In this document: in pieces, positions 14,586 to 24,038 of the stretch | How the letters are laid out: every line of letters starts with the position of its first letter | Position numbering within the stretch: the stretch's first letter is position 1 | Assembly: GCF_965215815.1 (NCBI RefSeq) | Contig: NZ_CBDCEO010000013.1 | Span: 496,001-560,000 of the forward strand | DNA: 64,000 bases | Origin: Poriferisodalis sp965215815 | GTDB taxonomy: Bacteria > Actinomycetota > Acidimicrobiia > Acidimicrobiales > Poriferisodalaceae | Reading direction: 5' to 3' | Position numbers and translations under genes: made by a program | The notes under the pieces: model-generated | Seen by the model: the letters and a program-made list of their open reading frames with translations, nothing else | The model's database searches: none | Told to the model about the DNA's origin: nothing

Positions 14586-14656
14586 CCTCAGCGCCGACAA
14601 CAACGCAAGTCGAACGGCGTGCCACGCTAACGCAGCGACCAGAGAGGGTGGCCGAA

Positions 14657-15202
14657 GTGAGCAATCCTGTCGAATTGTGGTCGATCGGCCATTCCAATCA
14701 CGGGCCGGAGCGCTTCGTTGAACTGCTGCAACAGCACGGCATCGAGGCAGTCGCCGACGTCCGTTCGCAGCCGTACAGTCGCTTTTCGCCTCACTTCAGG
14801 CAGACGGCACTGCGGCAACTGCTGGCCGAGGCCGGTCTCGGCTATGTGTTCTTGGGCCGCGAGCTGGGCGGGCGTCCTCCGGAGCCAGATCTGTACGACG
14901 ACGCCGGCAATGTGCTCTACGACCAACTCGCTCAGACAGAGCGCTTCGCCGATGGCTTGCAACGTCTGCTCGACGGTGCAGTGAAGCAGCGTGTGGCCAT
15001 GATGTGCAGTGAAGAAGACCCGACGCGCTGCCACCGTCGGCTGCTCATCACCCAAGCACTGCTCGAGCGGGGTGCCCCACCGACGGTCATTCACATCCGA
15101 GGGGACGGACGCCTCGTCGCCGAGGCCGAAGGCGGCCACAATGAAGCGGACGAGAGCGAACAGCTCACGTTCTTCGAGACGCCGTCTGCCTCAGCCCAGT
15201 GA
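14657..15202 (+). CDS. DUF488 domain-containing protein
   Basis: A 181-residue protein with complete DUF488 signatures: LWSIGHSNHGPERFVELL, VADVRSQPYSRFSPHF, YVFLGRELGGRP and MCSEEDPTRCHRRLLI (the Cys/His-containing motif). The function of the family is unknown; the C-x7-CHR cluster hints at metal or nucleotide chemistry. GTG 14657 starts immediately before the domain; longer readings overlap the divergent operon's promoter. Confidence 0.9.
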   Translation: MSNPVELWSIGHSNHGPERFVELLQQHGIEAVADVRSQPYSRFSPHFRQTALRQLLAEAGLGYVFLGRELGGRPPEPDLYDDAGNVLYDQLAQTERFADGLQRLLDGAVKQRVAMMCSEEDPTRCHRRLLITQALLERGAPPTVIHIRGDGRLVAEAEGGHNEADESEQLTFFETPSASAQ

Positions 15203-15234
15203 GCTTGCGTGGGTGCGCCAAGGTGTGCGGTGGG

Positions 15235-16932
15235 TCAGTTGTCCTCGCAGATGGCTGACATCACGCTTGTAGCGACAGCATTGGCGACGACCTGCGAAGC
15301 AGCGAGCACCTCGCCGTACAACCCCTCGCACTCGAACCACACGCCGATCCGTTCGGGACTGCGGCGGATTCCCGGCAATTCCGAATGCGGGTTCTCGACG
15401 GCGTCGAAGAAACGACGCGGCTCGCTGCGCTCGAGTGCGATCCAGGCCTCGATCGTCGTTCCACCGGCCCGGCCCCGGACCGAGAACTCAGCTTCGACCT
15501 CAACCGAATGCTGGACGGCGACCACGTCGTACCGGGCCTCCCGCAGGACCGCCTCGACAACATCCAGCATCGCCCAGTATTCCGGCGAACGCGTCGGTGC
15601 GGGAACCACGATCGAGTACGCCCAGTGGCTGGCAGGTGTATCGGAGCCGTGGAATAAGAGGCGCTGGCCGTCAGCGTTCCACTGCAGCGTCGGCACCACG
15701 CTGGGCGAAGCCTGCTCGAGACTCTCCACCGCAATCACATGCTGATCCCCGGGATACAGCCCCGGCAGGTCACTGACCACGATCTTCGTTCTGCCGTCGA
15801 ACCAGTCCCGGAATACTGCGACTCGCGAACCATTTGGGGACCACGATGCACCGCGCCCAACTACGCCTGCGAGCCGCTCGAACTCAACGGCGTCATTCAG
15901 TCCCAACTGCATCAGCGAGCCGCCCGAGCGATAGCTGACCGATTCGCCGTCAGGGGACCAAGACGGCGCGGACTCGTGCTCACTGCCGGCAGTCAGCACT
16001 TGCTCGCTCCCGGTGTTGACATCCACCACCGCGATGTACTGGTCGAATTGGCCCGTGGCAGACTCCTCGCTGGCCCGTGCTCGGCGTGAGAAGGCGATCC
16101 GCGTCCCGTCGGGTGACCAGGCTGGATCTTGGTCCAAGACCTCACCGTCCGTGACTTGTGCGAGACCGAGGGCATCGGGCTGGACGATGTAGATGTGGCT
16201 CGCTCGATCCCCGTCGACAATCGCGCCCTGCGAGAAAGCGATCCATTGGCCATCGGGTGACCACGCCGGCGCACTCAGACCATGCTGAGCGGTGAGAAAC
16301 GGCAGATCGCTCGTGCCATCGGCATCCGCCACCCACAGCGTGCTCCCAACCCGGAACACCATTCTCCGGCAGTCCGTCGCCCACGACAGGTAGTCAACGC
16401 CCTCCGGTTTCGTGCTGGCAAACCGCAGTGGAAGCTGGAATCGGGTCGCCGAGAAGCTGCCGTCACAGAATTGCGCGGGCGGACCAGGCTCATCGGACCG
16501 GACTCGGCTGGGGATGTGCGGCTCGACACCCGAGACCGGGTGCTCTGGTTCACCGAAAGCCCTCGACGGCTCTGCACCGGTTTCGTCGCCGGCACCTGCT
16601 CGCTCGTCGCCTGAGATGTCCGGCTCCGGCGGCGCCGGTGTGTCCGATTCGGCTGTCGTCGCCTCCGGCGCCGCTGGATCATCGGGAGAGGATCCGTCCG
16701 CGCTCTCGACGTCTGCATCTTCTGCCGGCTCGGCATCGTCGCTAAGACGGTCCGGACCAAGCTGCGAATTGACGGCAACAGCGGCAATGAGCAGGACGCC
16801 GGCAACGGTCGCGACCAGCCACCAGTGCTTGCGAGGCCCATCAGTGCCCTGCCGGATCTCGACCGTCGACGACCCGCCATCGGTCGGCTCCAGCGGTACC
16901 AGCACCACCGGGTCCTTGGGCTCAGCAGGCAC
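15235..16932 (-). CDS. Membrane-anchored TolB/WD40-like beta-propeller protein
   Basis: A 565-residue protein. Cytoplasmic N-tail (about 1-35), one transmembrane helix (KHWWLVATVAGVLLIAAVAV, about 36-55), an Asp/Glu/Pro/Ala-rich linker (about 60-145), then a periplasm-type propeller with repeated WSPDGxxIAFS blades (APAWSPDGQWIAFSQG, DPAWSPDGTRIAFSRR, APSWSPDGESVSYRSG, GASWSPNGSRVAVF). The C-terminal about 110 residues are a separate domain. GTG 16932 is chosen for AGGAGG 9 nt upstream. Probably an extracytoplasmic sensor or scaffold; ligand unknown. Confidence 0.85.
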   Translation of the reverse strand: MPAEPKDPVVLVPLEPTDGGSSTVEIRQGTDGPRKHWWLVATVAGVLLIAAVAVNSQLGPDRLSDDAEPAEDADVESADGSSPDDPAAPEATTAESDTPAPPEPDISGDERAGAGDETGAEPSRAFGEPEHPVSGVEPHIPSRVRSDEPGPPAQFCDGSFSATRFQLPLRFASTKPEGVDYLSWATDCRRMVFRVGSTLWVADADGTSDLPFLTAQHGLSAPAWSPDGQWIAFSQGAIVDGDRASHIYIVQPDALGLAQVTDGEVLDQDPAWSPDGTRIAFSRRARASEESATGQFDQYIAVVDVNTGSEQVLTAGSEHESAPSWSPDGESVSYRSGGSLMQLGLNDAVEFERLAGVVGRGASWSPNGSRVAVFRDWFDGRTKIVVSDLPGLYPGDQHVIAVESLEQASPSVVPTLQWNADGQRLLFHGSDTPASHWAYSIVVPAPTRSPEYWAMLDVVEAVLREARYDVVAVQHSVEVEAEFSVRGRAGGTTIEAWIALERSEPRRFFDAVENPHSELPGIRRSPERIGVWFECEGLYGEVLAASQVVANAVATSVMSAICEDN

Positions 16933-17075
16933 TTCTGGATGCCTCCTGTCGTCTCTCCCGATCCCGCCCACCGCGGCGGTTCGGGCACAGCACCACCATG
17001 GGCCCGACCGTACTGGCGCACACCGGTGAGCGAACCGTCAGAGGGGGTTCAAAACGGCTCATCTAGGGTGGACGG

Positions 17076-17843
17076 GTGCCGAAACCGCTGATCGGGCTTG
17101 TCGGACGCCGACGCAAGGGATCGCGAATCGGTGGCTTCCCCCCGGTGTTCACCGATGTCGAAGTGGACCTGTACATCGCCCACTACGCCCAGGCCGTGAA
17201 CGCGGCGGGCGGCATTGCGGTTTACCTGCCGCTCGACGCTGACCCCACAGACATTGCGCCCCGACTCGACGGAGTGCTGCTCACCGGCGGCGAGGACGTG
17301 GCTGCGAGCCTGTACGCCGACCGGCTGGTCACCGAAGCTGGGGACGGGTCCGGTGCCAGCGCCCCGAACGCCTTCGACACACCCGACGACGCTGTCGTGC
17401 CAGACGGCCAGATACCGCTGCGCGACGCCTTCGAGCTCGAGTTGCTCGACGCCGCCGTGACCGCCGACGTGCCGGTGCTGGGCATCTGCCGCGGCATCCA
17501 GTTGATGACGGTCGCGGCCGGCGGCACGCTGCACCCCCACCTGCCCACCCACGCATTTGTGGACGGGCCGCCCGACGCAACACCGCACGTCGTGACCACC
17601 ACCGAGGGCAGCGAACTACGACGCCTGTACGGACCCGAGGTCGCCGTCAACTCCTTGCATCACCAGGCTGCCGACCAGCTTGGCGACGGCTACATCGCCA
17701 CCGCCCACTCCCCCGACGGGATCATCGAAGGCATGGAGCACGCCGAGCTGCCGATCATTGCCGTGCAATGGCACCCCGAACTGATGACCGGTGCGCTGGC
17801 CGACCCGTCATTCCGCTGGCTGGTCGATCACGCCAGCCGTTGA
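17076..17843 (+). CDS. Gamma-glutamyl-gamma-aminobutyrate hydrolase-type peptidase C26
   Basis: A 255-residue class-I glutamine-amidotransferase-like hydrolase. Nucleophile Cys138 in PVLGICRGIQLM, catalytic His233/Glu235 in VQWHPEL, and the oxyanion strand LDGVLLTGGEDV are visible. The family includes PuuD, which hydrolyses gamma-Glu-GABA in putrescine catabolism, but no other put/puu genes are nearby, so the substrate is open. GTG start with AGGGTGG upstream. The following acyltransferase starts 16 bp after the stop. Confidence 0.9.
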   Translation: MPKPLIGLVGRRRKGSRIGGFPPVFTDVEVDLYIAHYAQAVNAAGGIAVYLPLDADPTDIAPRLDGVLLTGGEDVAASLYADRLVTEAGDGSGASAPNAFDTPDDAVVPDGQIPLRDAFELELLDAAVTADVPVLGICRGIQLMTVAAGGTLHPHLPTHAFVDGPPDATPHVVTTTEGSELRRLYGPEVAVNSLHHQAADQLGDGYIATAHSPDGIIEGMEHAELPIIAVQWHPELMTGALADPSFRWLVDHASR

Positions 17844-17859
17844 GCGCAGGGTCGAGCCT

Positions 17860-19446
17860 GTGACCCAAATCGACGCCGGCACAGCTCCGCCGCTCGGAGC
17901 ACCCAGCGCGCCCACACCCGACCCCCGCCGCCACGACCTTGACGCCCTGCGGGGCTTCGCCATGCTGCTGGGCATCATCCTGCACGCCACCCTGGCGTTC
18001 TTTCCCTCGTTCTGGCCGGTGACTGACGGCCGCGCCAGCCTCGCCGGGCCGTTCGACGAGATCCTCTGGATCATCCACGGCTTCCGGATGCCGGTCTTCT
18101 TCCTGCTCAGCGGCTACTTCACCGCGATGCTGTGGCGCCGGCGGGGCGTGGCGAGGCTGATCTCCCACCGGGCCCGCCGCATCGGCCTGCCGCTGCTGAT
18201 TGGCGTGTTCACGATCGTCCCCCTGATGGACGCCACCACGGAGTGGGCCTACACCTCCGGCATCGACGACGACAGTGATCTCTTTGCCGCTGCTTACTTC
18301 GGCGATGTGCTCGCAGCCGAGTTGATTCTCGACGGCGGCTTCGACGTCAACGCCGTCAACCCCGCAGATCCAAACGAGAACACGGCACTGCACCTGGCAG
18401 CGGTCACCAACGAGGCCGAGGTGGCTGAACTGCTGCTGGAACGCGGCGCGAACTTCAACGCCCGCAACGCCGACTTTGCGACGCCGCTCGATGTAGCCGT
18501 CTACTTCGGGCATCCCGAAGCGGCCGAGGCAATCGTCGCCGGCGGCCACATCGACTACCGCCCGCCCGGGGGCGACTGGGACGAGATCTCCTTTTGGGGC
18601 GACGGTGCCGCCGACTCGCCCTTTCACCAGCGTGTCGGCAACGGAGAGTCCGGCGAGGACGACATCGGCCTCTCCAGCTGGGTGACCAGCTTCCATCACC
18701 TGTGGTTCCTGTGGTTCCTGTGCTGGTACATGGCGGCATTCGCGGTCGTGGCCCCGTTCTTCGACATCGTCACGCGGCGCCGGAAGCAATCGGACCGCCC
18801 GCACAGCAAGCTGGGCTCCGCACTGATCTGGCTGGCGGTCCCGCTGACGTTGCTGCCGCAATTGGCAATGGGCGATGGCGGCCAATTGCCGGTGTTCGGT
18901 CCTGACACGTCGGCGGGCCTCGTTCCTGTCCCGCATGTCCTGGCCTACTACGCGCTGTTCTTCGCTTTCGGGGCCCTGATCTACGGCCGCCGCACACCCG
19001 CCGGCGAGCTGATGTCAGACCGGCTGGGACGCCACTGGCGCTGGGCGCTGCCCGTCACGTTCGTGGTGGTGCTGCCCATCGGGCTCGGACTCACGTTCGA
19101 AGACGGCCCATGGCCGGTCGCCGCTGCTTTCCAGGCCGCCTACGCCTGGGGCATGTCGCTGGGCCTGATCGGGTTGTTCAGCGTGATGCTCGGTCGGGAG
19201 CGCCGTTGGGTGCGCTACCTGTCCGACTCGTCGTACTGGCTCTACGTCGCGCACCTGCCGCTGATCATCGTGCTGCAGGCCTGGGCACGCAGCACCGATC
19301 TGCCACGTGGCATCGAATTCACCGCCATCGTCGCGGGCGCAACGGTTGTCCTGCTGGCGAGCTACGCCATTGCCGTTCGCCACACACCCATCGGCTGGCT
19401 GCTCAACGGCCGCCGCCCTCTACGGCGGCGCGCACCCGCGGGATGA
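17860..19446 (+). CDS. Acyltransferase-3 family membrane protein with inserted ankyrin repeats
   Basis: A 528-residue multi-pass protein. The N-terminal acyltransferase-3 (OpgC/MdoC-like) signature RRHDLDALRGFAMLLGIILHA ... FRMPVFFLLSGYF ... RARRIGLPLLIGV is followed at residues about 136-232 by three ankyrin-type repeats (DLFAAAYFGDVLAAELIL, NTALHLAAVTNEAEVAELLL, ATPLDVAVYFGHPEAAEAIV). The membrane helices then resume (HHLWFLWFLCWYMAAF) to the C-terminus, including YLSDSSYWLYVAHLPLIIV. Family members transfer acyl groups to extracytoplasmic glycans or lipids. The ankyrin block occupies a loop between helices. GTG 17860 gives the natural start; the 3' end overlaps the convergent LLM gene by 44 bp. 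Confidence 0.85.
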   Translation: MTQIDAGTAPPLGAPSAPTPDPRRHDLDALRGFAMLLGIILHATLAFFPSFWPVTDGRASLAGPFDEILWIIHGFRMPVFFLLSGYFTAMLWRRRGVARLISHRARRIGLPLLIGVFTIVPLMDATTEWAYTSGIDDDSDLFAAAYFGDVLAAELILDGGFDVNAVNPADPNENTALHLAAVTNEAEVAELLLERGANFNARNADFATPLDVAVYFGHPEAAEAIVAGGHIDYRPPGGDWDEISFWGDGAADSPFHQRVGNGESGEDDIGLSSWVTSFHHLWFLWFLCWYMAAFAVVAPFFDIVTRRRKQSDRPHSKLGSALIWLAVPLTLLPQLAMGDGGQLPVFGPDTSAGLVPVPHVLAYYALFFAFGALIYGRRTPAGELMSDRLGRHWRWALPVTFVVVLPIGLGLTFEDGPWPVAAAFQAAYAWGMSLGLIGLFSVMLGRERRWVRYLSDSSYWLYVAHLPLIIVLQAWARSTDLPRGIEFTAIVAGATVVLLASYAIAVRHTPIGWLLNGRRPLRRRAPAG

Positions 19447-20431
19447 CATTGCGAGCGAGCCGTTCGAGCGAGGCGTTGAACAGCGACGGGGCCATGCCGG
19501 GCGAGGCACCCCAAGTGCACACGTCGGTGAAGCCGAAGCGCGTGATGAAGTCGACCAGCTCGGCGACGCAATGGTCCTCATCACCGACAATCCACGTCTG
19601 GGGAATCGCGCCCTTTGACAGGTCGAAGGCGGTGAACGTGTCGGGCGTTTCGGCAAAGAACTTGGCGTACACCCCGAGCCGGTAACGCTCCGCTGGCTTG
19701 ATCGGGTTCCACTCACGCTCGACGTCGTCGGTCACGAAGACCGAGCGGATGATGCCCACGCGATAGTCGTCAGGGTCACGTCCGGTCGACCGCAGCTCCG
19801 CTTTCCATGGCTCCACCACCACATCAGGGGCGCCCTGGGGCAACAGGTGCGTGTCGAACCGGGCGGCCCGCACAGCCGCGTTGGAGCTCATGCCCGCAAT
19901 CCACAGCGGCGGTCCGCCGGGCTGCACCGGCACCGGCGTCACCAGCAGGTCGTCGAACTGGTAGCGCTTGCCGTGGAAACTGAACGGCTCGCCCTTCCAC
20001 GCCAAACGCAGGATCTGCACCAGCTCCTCAGTCAGCGACACCCGGCGGGACTGCGGGATCCCGAAGCCTCGGAACTCGTGGGCCGCATAGCCCATCCCGA
20101 TGCCCAGCTCGATGCGCCCGTTCGAGATGTTGTCGAGAATCGCCAGGTCTTCGGCCAGCCGGATCGGATGGGCGAACGGCGCCAGCAGGATGTCAGTCGA
20201 TATGCGGATGTTCGACGTGCGAGCGGCAACAGCCCCCGCTACCGGCACGAAGTTCGGGAGGTGGCCGTCATCGAGGAAATGATGCTCGGTGAACCACGCC
20301 AGATCGAAGCCGAGCTCGTCGGCCATCTCGAGCTGGTCAAGTGCCTGTGCGTACATCTCCCGCAGCGACACCTCGCTGCCCGGCGGGCTGCGCAAATCGT
20401 GGACGACACCGAATCGCAGGGGTTGAGGCAT
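19403..20431 (-). CDS. LLM class flavin-dependent oxidoreductase
   Basis: A 342-residue luciferase-like protein: LRFGVVHDLRSP start, FDLAWFTEHHFLDDGHLPN, HPIRLAEDLAILDNISNGRIELGIGMGY and GGPPLWIAGMSSNAAVRAA. It is shorter and more diverged than the paralogue pair at 2777 and 36818, and probably uses F420 or FMN on another substrate. The C-terminus overlaps the 3' end of the convergent acyltransferase gene. It diverges from the Baeyer-Villiger gene. Confidence 0.9.
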   Translation of the reverse strand: MPQPLRFGVVHDLRSPPGSEVSLREMYAQALDQLEMADELGFDLAWFTEHHFLDDGHLPNFVPVAGAVAARTSNIRISTDILLAPFAHPIRLAEDLAILDNISNGRIELGIGMGYAAHEFRGFGIPQSRRVSLTEELVQILRLAWKGEPFSFHGKRYQFDDLLVTPVPVQPGGPPLWIAGMSSNAAVRAARFDTHLLPQGAPDVVVEPWKAELRSTGRDPDDYRVGIIRSVFVTDDVEREWNPIKPAERYRLGVYAKFFAETPDTFTAFDLSKGAIPQTWIVGDEDHCVAELVDFITRFGFTDVCTWGASPGMAPSLFNASLERLARNVIPRVRAAVEGGGR

Positions 20432-20619
20432 CCCCGGAGACTACGACCGAGCCGGTCGACCAGCCAGAGGTGACGCGCCTCGCCGTCCCAGGGTCGTTCG
20501 GAGGCGATTCGACTACCGTGGACAGGCGGGTCACGGGCAATGCCTAACGCTTGGCTGCTCGCTCGGCGAGGCACAGCCGGGCGCGACGACCCGATCAAGA
20601 TCGCGAAGGGGAACAGCTC

Positions 20620-22335
20620 ATGGCGCAGGGAACGACGAACGGCACGACCAACGGTTCGCAGGTCGCCTCAGCGTCGGGGACCGGCATGGGGGACTACGAG
20701 GTCATCATCATCGGGGCTGGCGTCGCCGGCATCTACCAGATGTACCGACTCGCTGAGCGCGGCGTCCACGCGACCGTGCTCGAGATGGGCAGCGACCTGG
20801 GCGGCACGTGGTTCTGGAACCGCTACCCCGGCTGCCGCTTCGACTCCGAGAGCTACACCTACGGCTACTCGTTCTCCGACGAACTGCTCGACGAGTGGCA
20901 CTGGCAAGAGCGCTTCTCGGGCCAGCCCGAGAACCTGCGCTACCTCAACTACGTCGCCGACAAGTTCGACCTGCGCAAGTACATGCAGTTCGATTGCACG
21001 TTGGAATCGGCGCACTTCGACGACACCCACAACATGTGGCGGCTGCACCTTGCCGACGGTCGCGACCTGTCCTCCCGCTTCCTGCTCACCGCACTGGGCC
21101 TGCTGTCGGCGCCCACCTATCCACGCATCGAAGGCGTCGACGCCGACGGCACCGATGTGTTCCGTGGCCCGTCGTTCCACACCTACCACTGGCCGGCCGA
21201 ACCGGTTGAGATCAAGGGCAAGCGGGTCGCCGTCATCGGCACCGGCGCCACGGGCGTGCAGGCGATCGCCGCCATCGGCGAGCAGGCCGAGCACCTGACG
21301 GTCTTCCAGAGGCGCCCGAACTGGTGTGCACCGCTGCACAACAGCGAGATCTCCGATTCCGAGATGGCAGGCATCAGGGCCCGTTACGACGAGATCTTCG
21401 ACAAGTGCGCCCGCACCCCCGGGGGTTTCGAGCATGAGCCAGACCGTCGCGGCTTCTGGAACGTGCCGCCCGAAGAGCGCCGAGCGATGTGGGAGAAGCT
21501 GTACGGCGAGCCGGGATTCGGCATCTGGATGGCCAACTTCCGCGAGATCTTCTTCGACGAGGAGGCCAACGCCGAGCTGTCGGCGTTCATTGGCGACAAG
21601 ATCCGCGAGCGGGTCGACGATCCGGTCATCGCCGAGAAGCTCGTCCCCAAAGACCACGGCTTCGGCGTGCAGCGGGTCCCGCTCGAGACGCACTACTACG
21701 AGACGTACAACCGGCCGAACGTGAACATGGTGGACTTGCAGGAAACGCCGATCACCAAGATCACGCCGACCGGCATCCAGACCACCGACCAGCACTACGA
21801 GTTCGACCTGATCGTCTACGCCACAGGATTCGACGCCATCACAGGCGCCTTCGACCGGATCGACTTCCAGGGCAGCGGCGGCCTGAAACTGAGCGACAAG
21901 TGGGGAGACGGGCCCGTCACCTACATCGGTTTGATGGTCAACGGATTCCCCAACCTGCTGACCATCGCCGGTCCGCAGAGCGGCTCAGCGTCCACCAACT
22001 ACCCGCGGGGCATCGAGATCGGCGTCGACTGGGTGACCGGCATTCTCGACTACATCTGGGAGAACGGCTACACCCGCTTCGAGGCCAACGAAGACGCCGA
22101 GCGGGATTGGACCAACCACGTCGTCGAGATGTACTCCATGATGCTGATGCGCAAGGCCCAAGGCTGGTTCACGGGCTACAACTCGAATGTCGACGGACAC
22201 GAGAAGGGCACCATCCGCCACCTCGTGTACAACGGCGGCGCGCCGAAGTACAAGCGCCGCATCGACGAGATCGCCGACCACGACTACGAGGGCGTGACCT
22301 TCAGCACTGAACGTTCGCCGGTCGCCGTCGGCTGA
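20620..22335 (+). CDS. Baeyer-Villiger-type FAD/NADPH monooxygenase
   Basis: A 571-residue protein inserting one oxygen next to a ketone (cyclic, steroid or aryl ketones in characterised relatives). First Rossmann motif IIGAGVAGIYQMY (about residue 30), type-I BVMO fingerprint FRGPSFHTYHWP (181-192, matching FxGxxxHxxxWP), and second Rossmann VIGTGATGVQAI. Length is near that of cyclohexanone monooxygenase-type enzymes. ATG 20620 has AAGGGG upstream; the first about 25 residues are a Thr/Asn/Gly-rich tail. Neighbouring LLM and downstream thiolase genes fit a ketone or steroid degradation context. Confidence 0.9.
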   Translation: MAQGTTNGTTNGSQVASASGTGMGDYEVIIIGAGVAGIYQMYRLAERGVHATVLEMGSDLGGTWFWNRYPGCRFDSESYTYGYSFSDELLDEWHWQERFSGQPENLRYLNYVADKFDLRKYMQFDCTLESAHFDDTHNMWRLHLADGRDLSSRFLLTALGLLSAPTYPRIEGVDADGTDVFRGPSFHTYHWPAEPVEIKGKRVAVIGTGATGVQAIAAIGEQAEHLTVFQRRPNWCAPLHNSEISDSEMAGIRARYDEIFDKCARTPGGFEHEPDRRGFWNVPPEERRAMWEKLYGEPGFGIWMANFREIFFDEEANAELSAFIGDKIRERVDDPVIAEKLVPKDHGFGVQRVPLETHYYETYNRPNVNMVDLQETPITKITPTGIQTTDQHYEFDLIVYATGFDAITGAFDRIDFQGSGGLKLSDKWGDGPVTYIGLMVNGFPNLLTIAGPQSGSASTNYPRGIEIGVDWVTGILDYIWENGYTRFEANEDAERDWTNHVVEMYSMMLMRKAQGWFTGYNSNVDGHEKGTIRHLVYNGGAPKYKRRIDEIADHDYEGVTFSTERSPVAVG

Positions 22336-22473
22336 CGCAGGACCTATGCGTCACACGACTCATGTTTCGACAATTGCCGACATCGTCGTGACATCCGTGG
22401 CCTTTGCGACGGCCTGACAGCCAAGCACCGGTGGGATTCGGTATTCCCGGCGACAGTCTGACGTTCCTGACGA

Positions 22474-22479
22474 TACAAT
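22474..22479 (+). promoter_or_regulatory. -10 box of the Xre-RES operon
   Basis: TACAAT at 22474-22479, with a weak GCGACA about 18 bp upstream; 34 nt before the GTG start. Unlike the island modules it leaves a real leader. Confidence 0.35.
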
Positions 22480-22513
22480 GTGATGGTGGATCCGTCAGCG
22501 TAGGACATGTTCT

Positions 22514-23245
22514 GTGACGAATGAACTGAAGGCACACGAGCAGTTCCTGGAACTGAGCGCCCAACTCAGCGACAAGGAATTCGCGGACGCGGTCGTGTCG
22601 GCTGCATCTGAACGATACGCAGACCGCTGGCGCTGCATGGCAGCAATCTTGGTCGCGCTCCAAGATGAGTGGCCAGCGGCCGATGCGGACTATTTGGACG
22701 CAGCCGCACTCGTCGCTGCGAGTCACCGAGCATTCGTCGATCGCGCGCCGTACCTTCGAAATCTGCTGCTCTTCGTCGCGGCCCAAAGCGATATCGCCCA
22801 CCAACTTGGCGGCGAGCCGCGAAGGGTTCTCGACCACATCGAACAGTCGCTCATGAACCGCACGAGGCTTCAGGGCGAGGCAATCCGTGCCATCTGGGAC
22901 GAGCCAATGCTGCAAGCACGGGATGCGGCCACGGCACTCGGGTCAGAACCGACGAACCGGGAGCGAGTTCGCCAGCTCCGTTTGCGTTCGGAGTTGCTCG
23001 GATTGCGTCACGGACGGGGCTACCTATATCCAGCGTTCCAGTTCGATCCCGAACGACGCTGCGTTGACACCACGGTTGGCGCGGTCAACCAACACTTGCG
23101 CGCCGTTGACGACCCGTGGGGTGTCGCATCGTGGTGGTTCAGCGTCAATGACCGCCTCAATGCCCGCCCTTGCGAACTCGTGGCAGCCGACCGCGACGAC
23201 GATCTGCTTGCCGTCGCGAACGCCGTCACCGAGCCCGTCGGGTAG
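22514..23245 (+). CDS. Xre/MbcA/ParS-type antitoxin of a RES toxin
   Basis: A 243-residue protein; GTG start. The C-terminal part LYPAFQFDPERRCVDTTVGAVNQHL ... DPWGVASWWFSVNDRLNARPCEL is the MbcA/ParS (DUF2384-like) toxin-binding module that plugs the RES active site. The upstream helical portion (about 1-165) includes an HTH-like stretch (ALGSEPTNRERVRQLRLRSEL). It is longer than usual antitoxins (about 150 residues), with an extra N-terminal region. It precedes the RES gene by 6 bp. Confidence 0.82.
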   Translation: MTNELKAHEQFLELSAQLSDKEFADAVVSAASERYADRWRCMAAILVALQDEWPAADADYLDAAALVAASHRAFVDRAPYLRNLLLFVAAQSDIAHQLGGEPRRVLDHIEQSLMNRTRLQGEAIRAIWDEPMLQARDAATALGSEPTNRERVRQLRLRSELLGLRHGRGYLYPAFQFDPERRCVDTTVGAVNQHLRAVDDPWGVASWWFSVNDRLNARPCELVAADRDDDLLAVANAVTEPVG

Positions 23246-23251
23246 GCGGGA

Positions 23252-23917
23252 TTGCCGCCAGAGCAGGCACCGTCGGCCCACTACGACGGCACGCCGCACC
23301 GATTCCGTCTTCTGAGCGGCACTCGCCTAACTCGGCTGCACAGCACCGAGTTCTCCGTCACGGAATTCAATCCGACCGTTGCTCGCAACCCTTTGCAAGG
23401 TGGGCGCTTCGACTCGTCGCCTGACGATCCGTACTCCTTCTTGTACGCCGCGCTGGACGATCGCACCGCCGTTTCCGAGACGCTGCTTCGCGACCTCCCA
23501 TTCGATGACCGCGGCGCCCGTTTGTTGCCGCGCGCCAAGCTCTCAGGCCTGCGAATCGGCTGGATGAACGTGGCCGTCGATCTGGACCTGGTCGACCTGC
23601 GCTCCGGCCGTTCGTTGGCGGCTGTCGGACAAGACACCTGGTTGACCGGTGGGCCAGCATCGGCCTATGGGATGTCACGTCGCTGGGCAGCGGCCATTCG
23701 ATCATGGGCACCATGGGCGAGTGGCCTCGCTTGGCGCTCCCGACGGGAACCTGAAGGCTTCGCCTTGGTGCTGTTCGGTGACCGTGTCTCAGACGACTGT
23801 CTCGAAGCGACCGAAGATGCCTCACCGCTGACATCTAGCGAGCGAGATCTCGGTACGGGCGTCGGAGCTCTCTACCTCGAGCAGATTCTCGCTGACTACC
23901 GCGTTGCCCTCATGTGA
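23252..23917 (+). CDS. RES-domain toxin (NAD+-degrading type)
   Basis: A 221-residue protein with the three RES residues in context: RLTRLHSTEFSVTEFNP (Arg), SFLYAALDDRTAVSETLL (Glu/Ser-bearing helix) and GLAWRSRREPEGFALVLFG (Ser/Arg strand). Characterised RES toxins hydrolyse or phosphorolyse NAD+, halting growth. The codon at 23252 is TTG-like or alternative; an exact start is hard to fix because the gene follows the antitoxin so tightly, but the domain begins about 20 residues in. Confidence 0.82.
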   Translation: MPPEQAPSAHYDGTPHRFRLLSGTRLTRLHSTEFSVTEFNPTVARNPLQGGRFDSSPDDPYSFLYAALDDRTAVSETLLRDLPFDDRGARLLPRAKLSGLRIGWMNVAVDLDLVDLRSGRSLAAVGQDTWLTGGPASAYGMSRRWAAAIRSWAPWASGLAWRSRREPEGFALVLFGDRVSDDCLEATEDASPLTSSERDLGTGVGALYLEQILADYRVALM

Positions 23918-24038
23918 TCAACGACGACTGAGAGCTCATAGGCCGCTCCACAGGAACTCCTGCCAATAGATCTGCCACACTCAACGGGATCGCTGGACGG
24001 ACTCGATCTCCCACCACGTCCAGCAGGTGAGGTGAATC

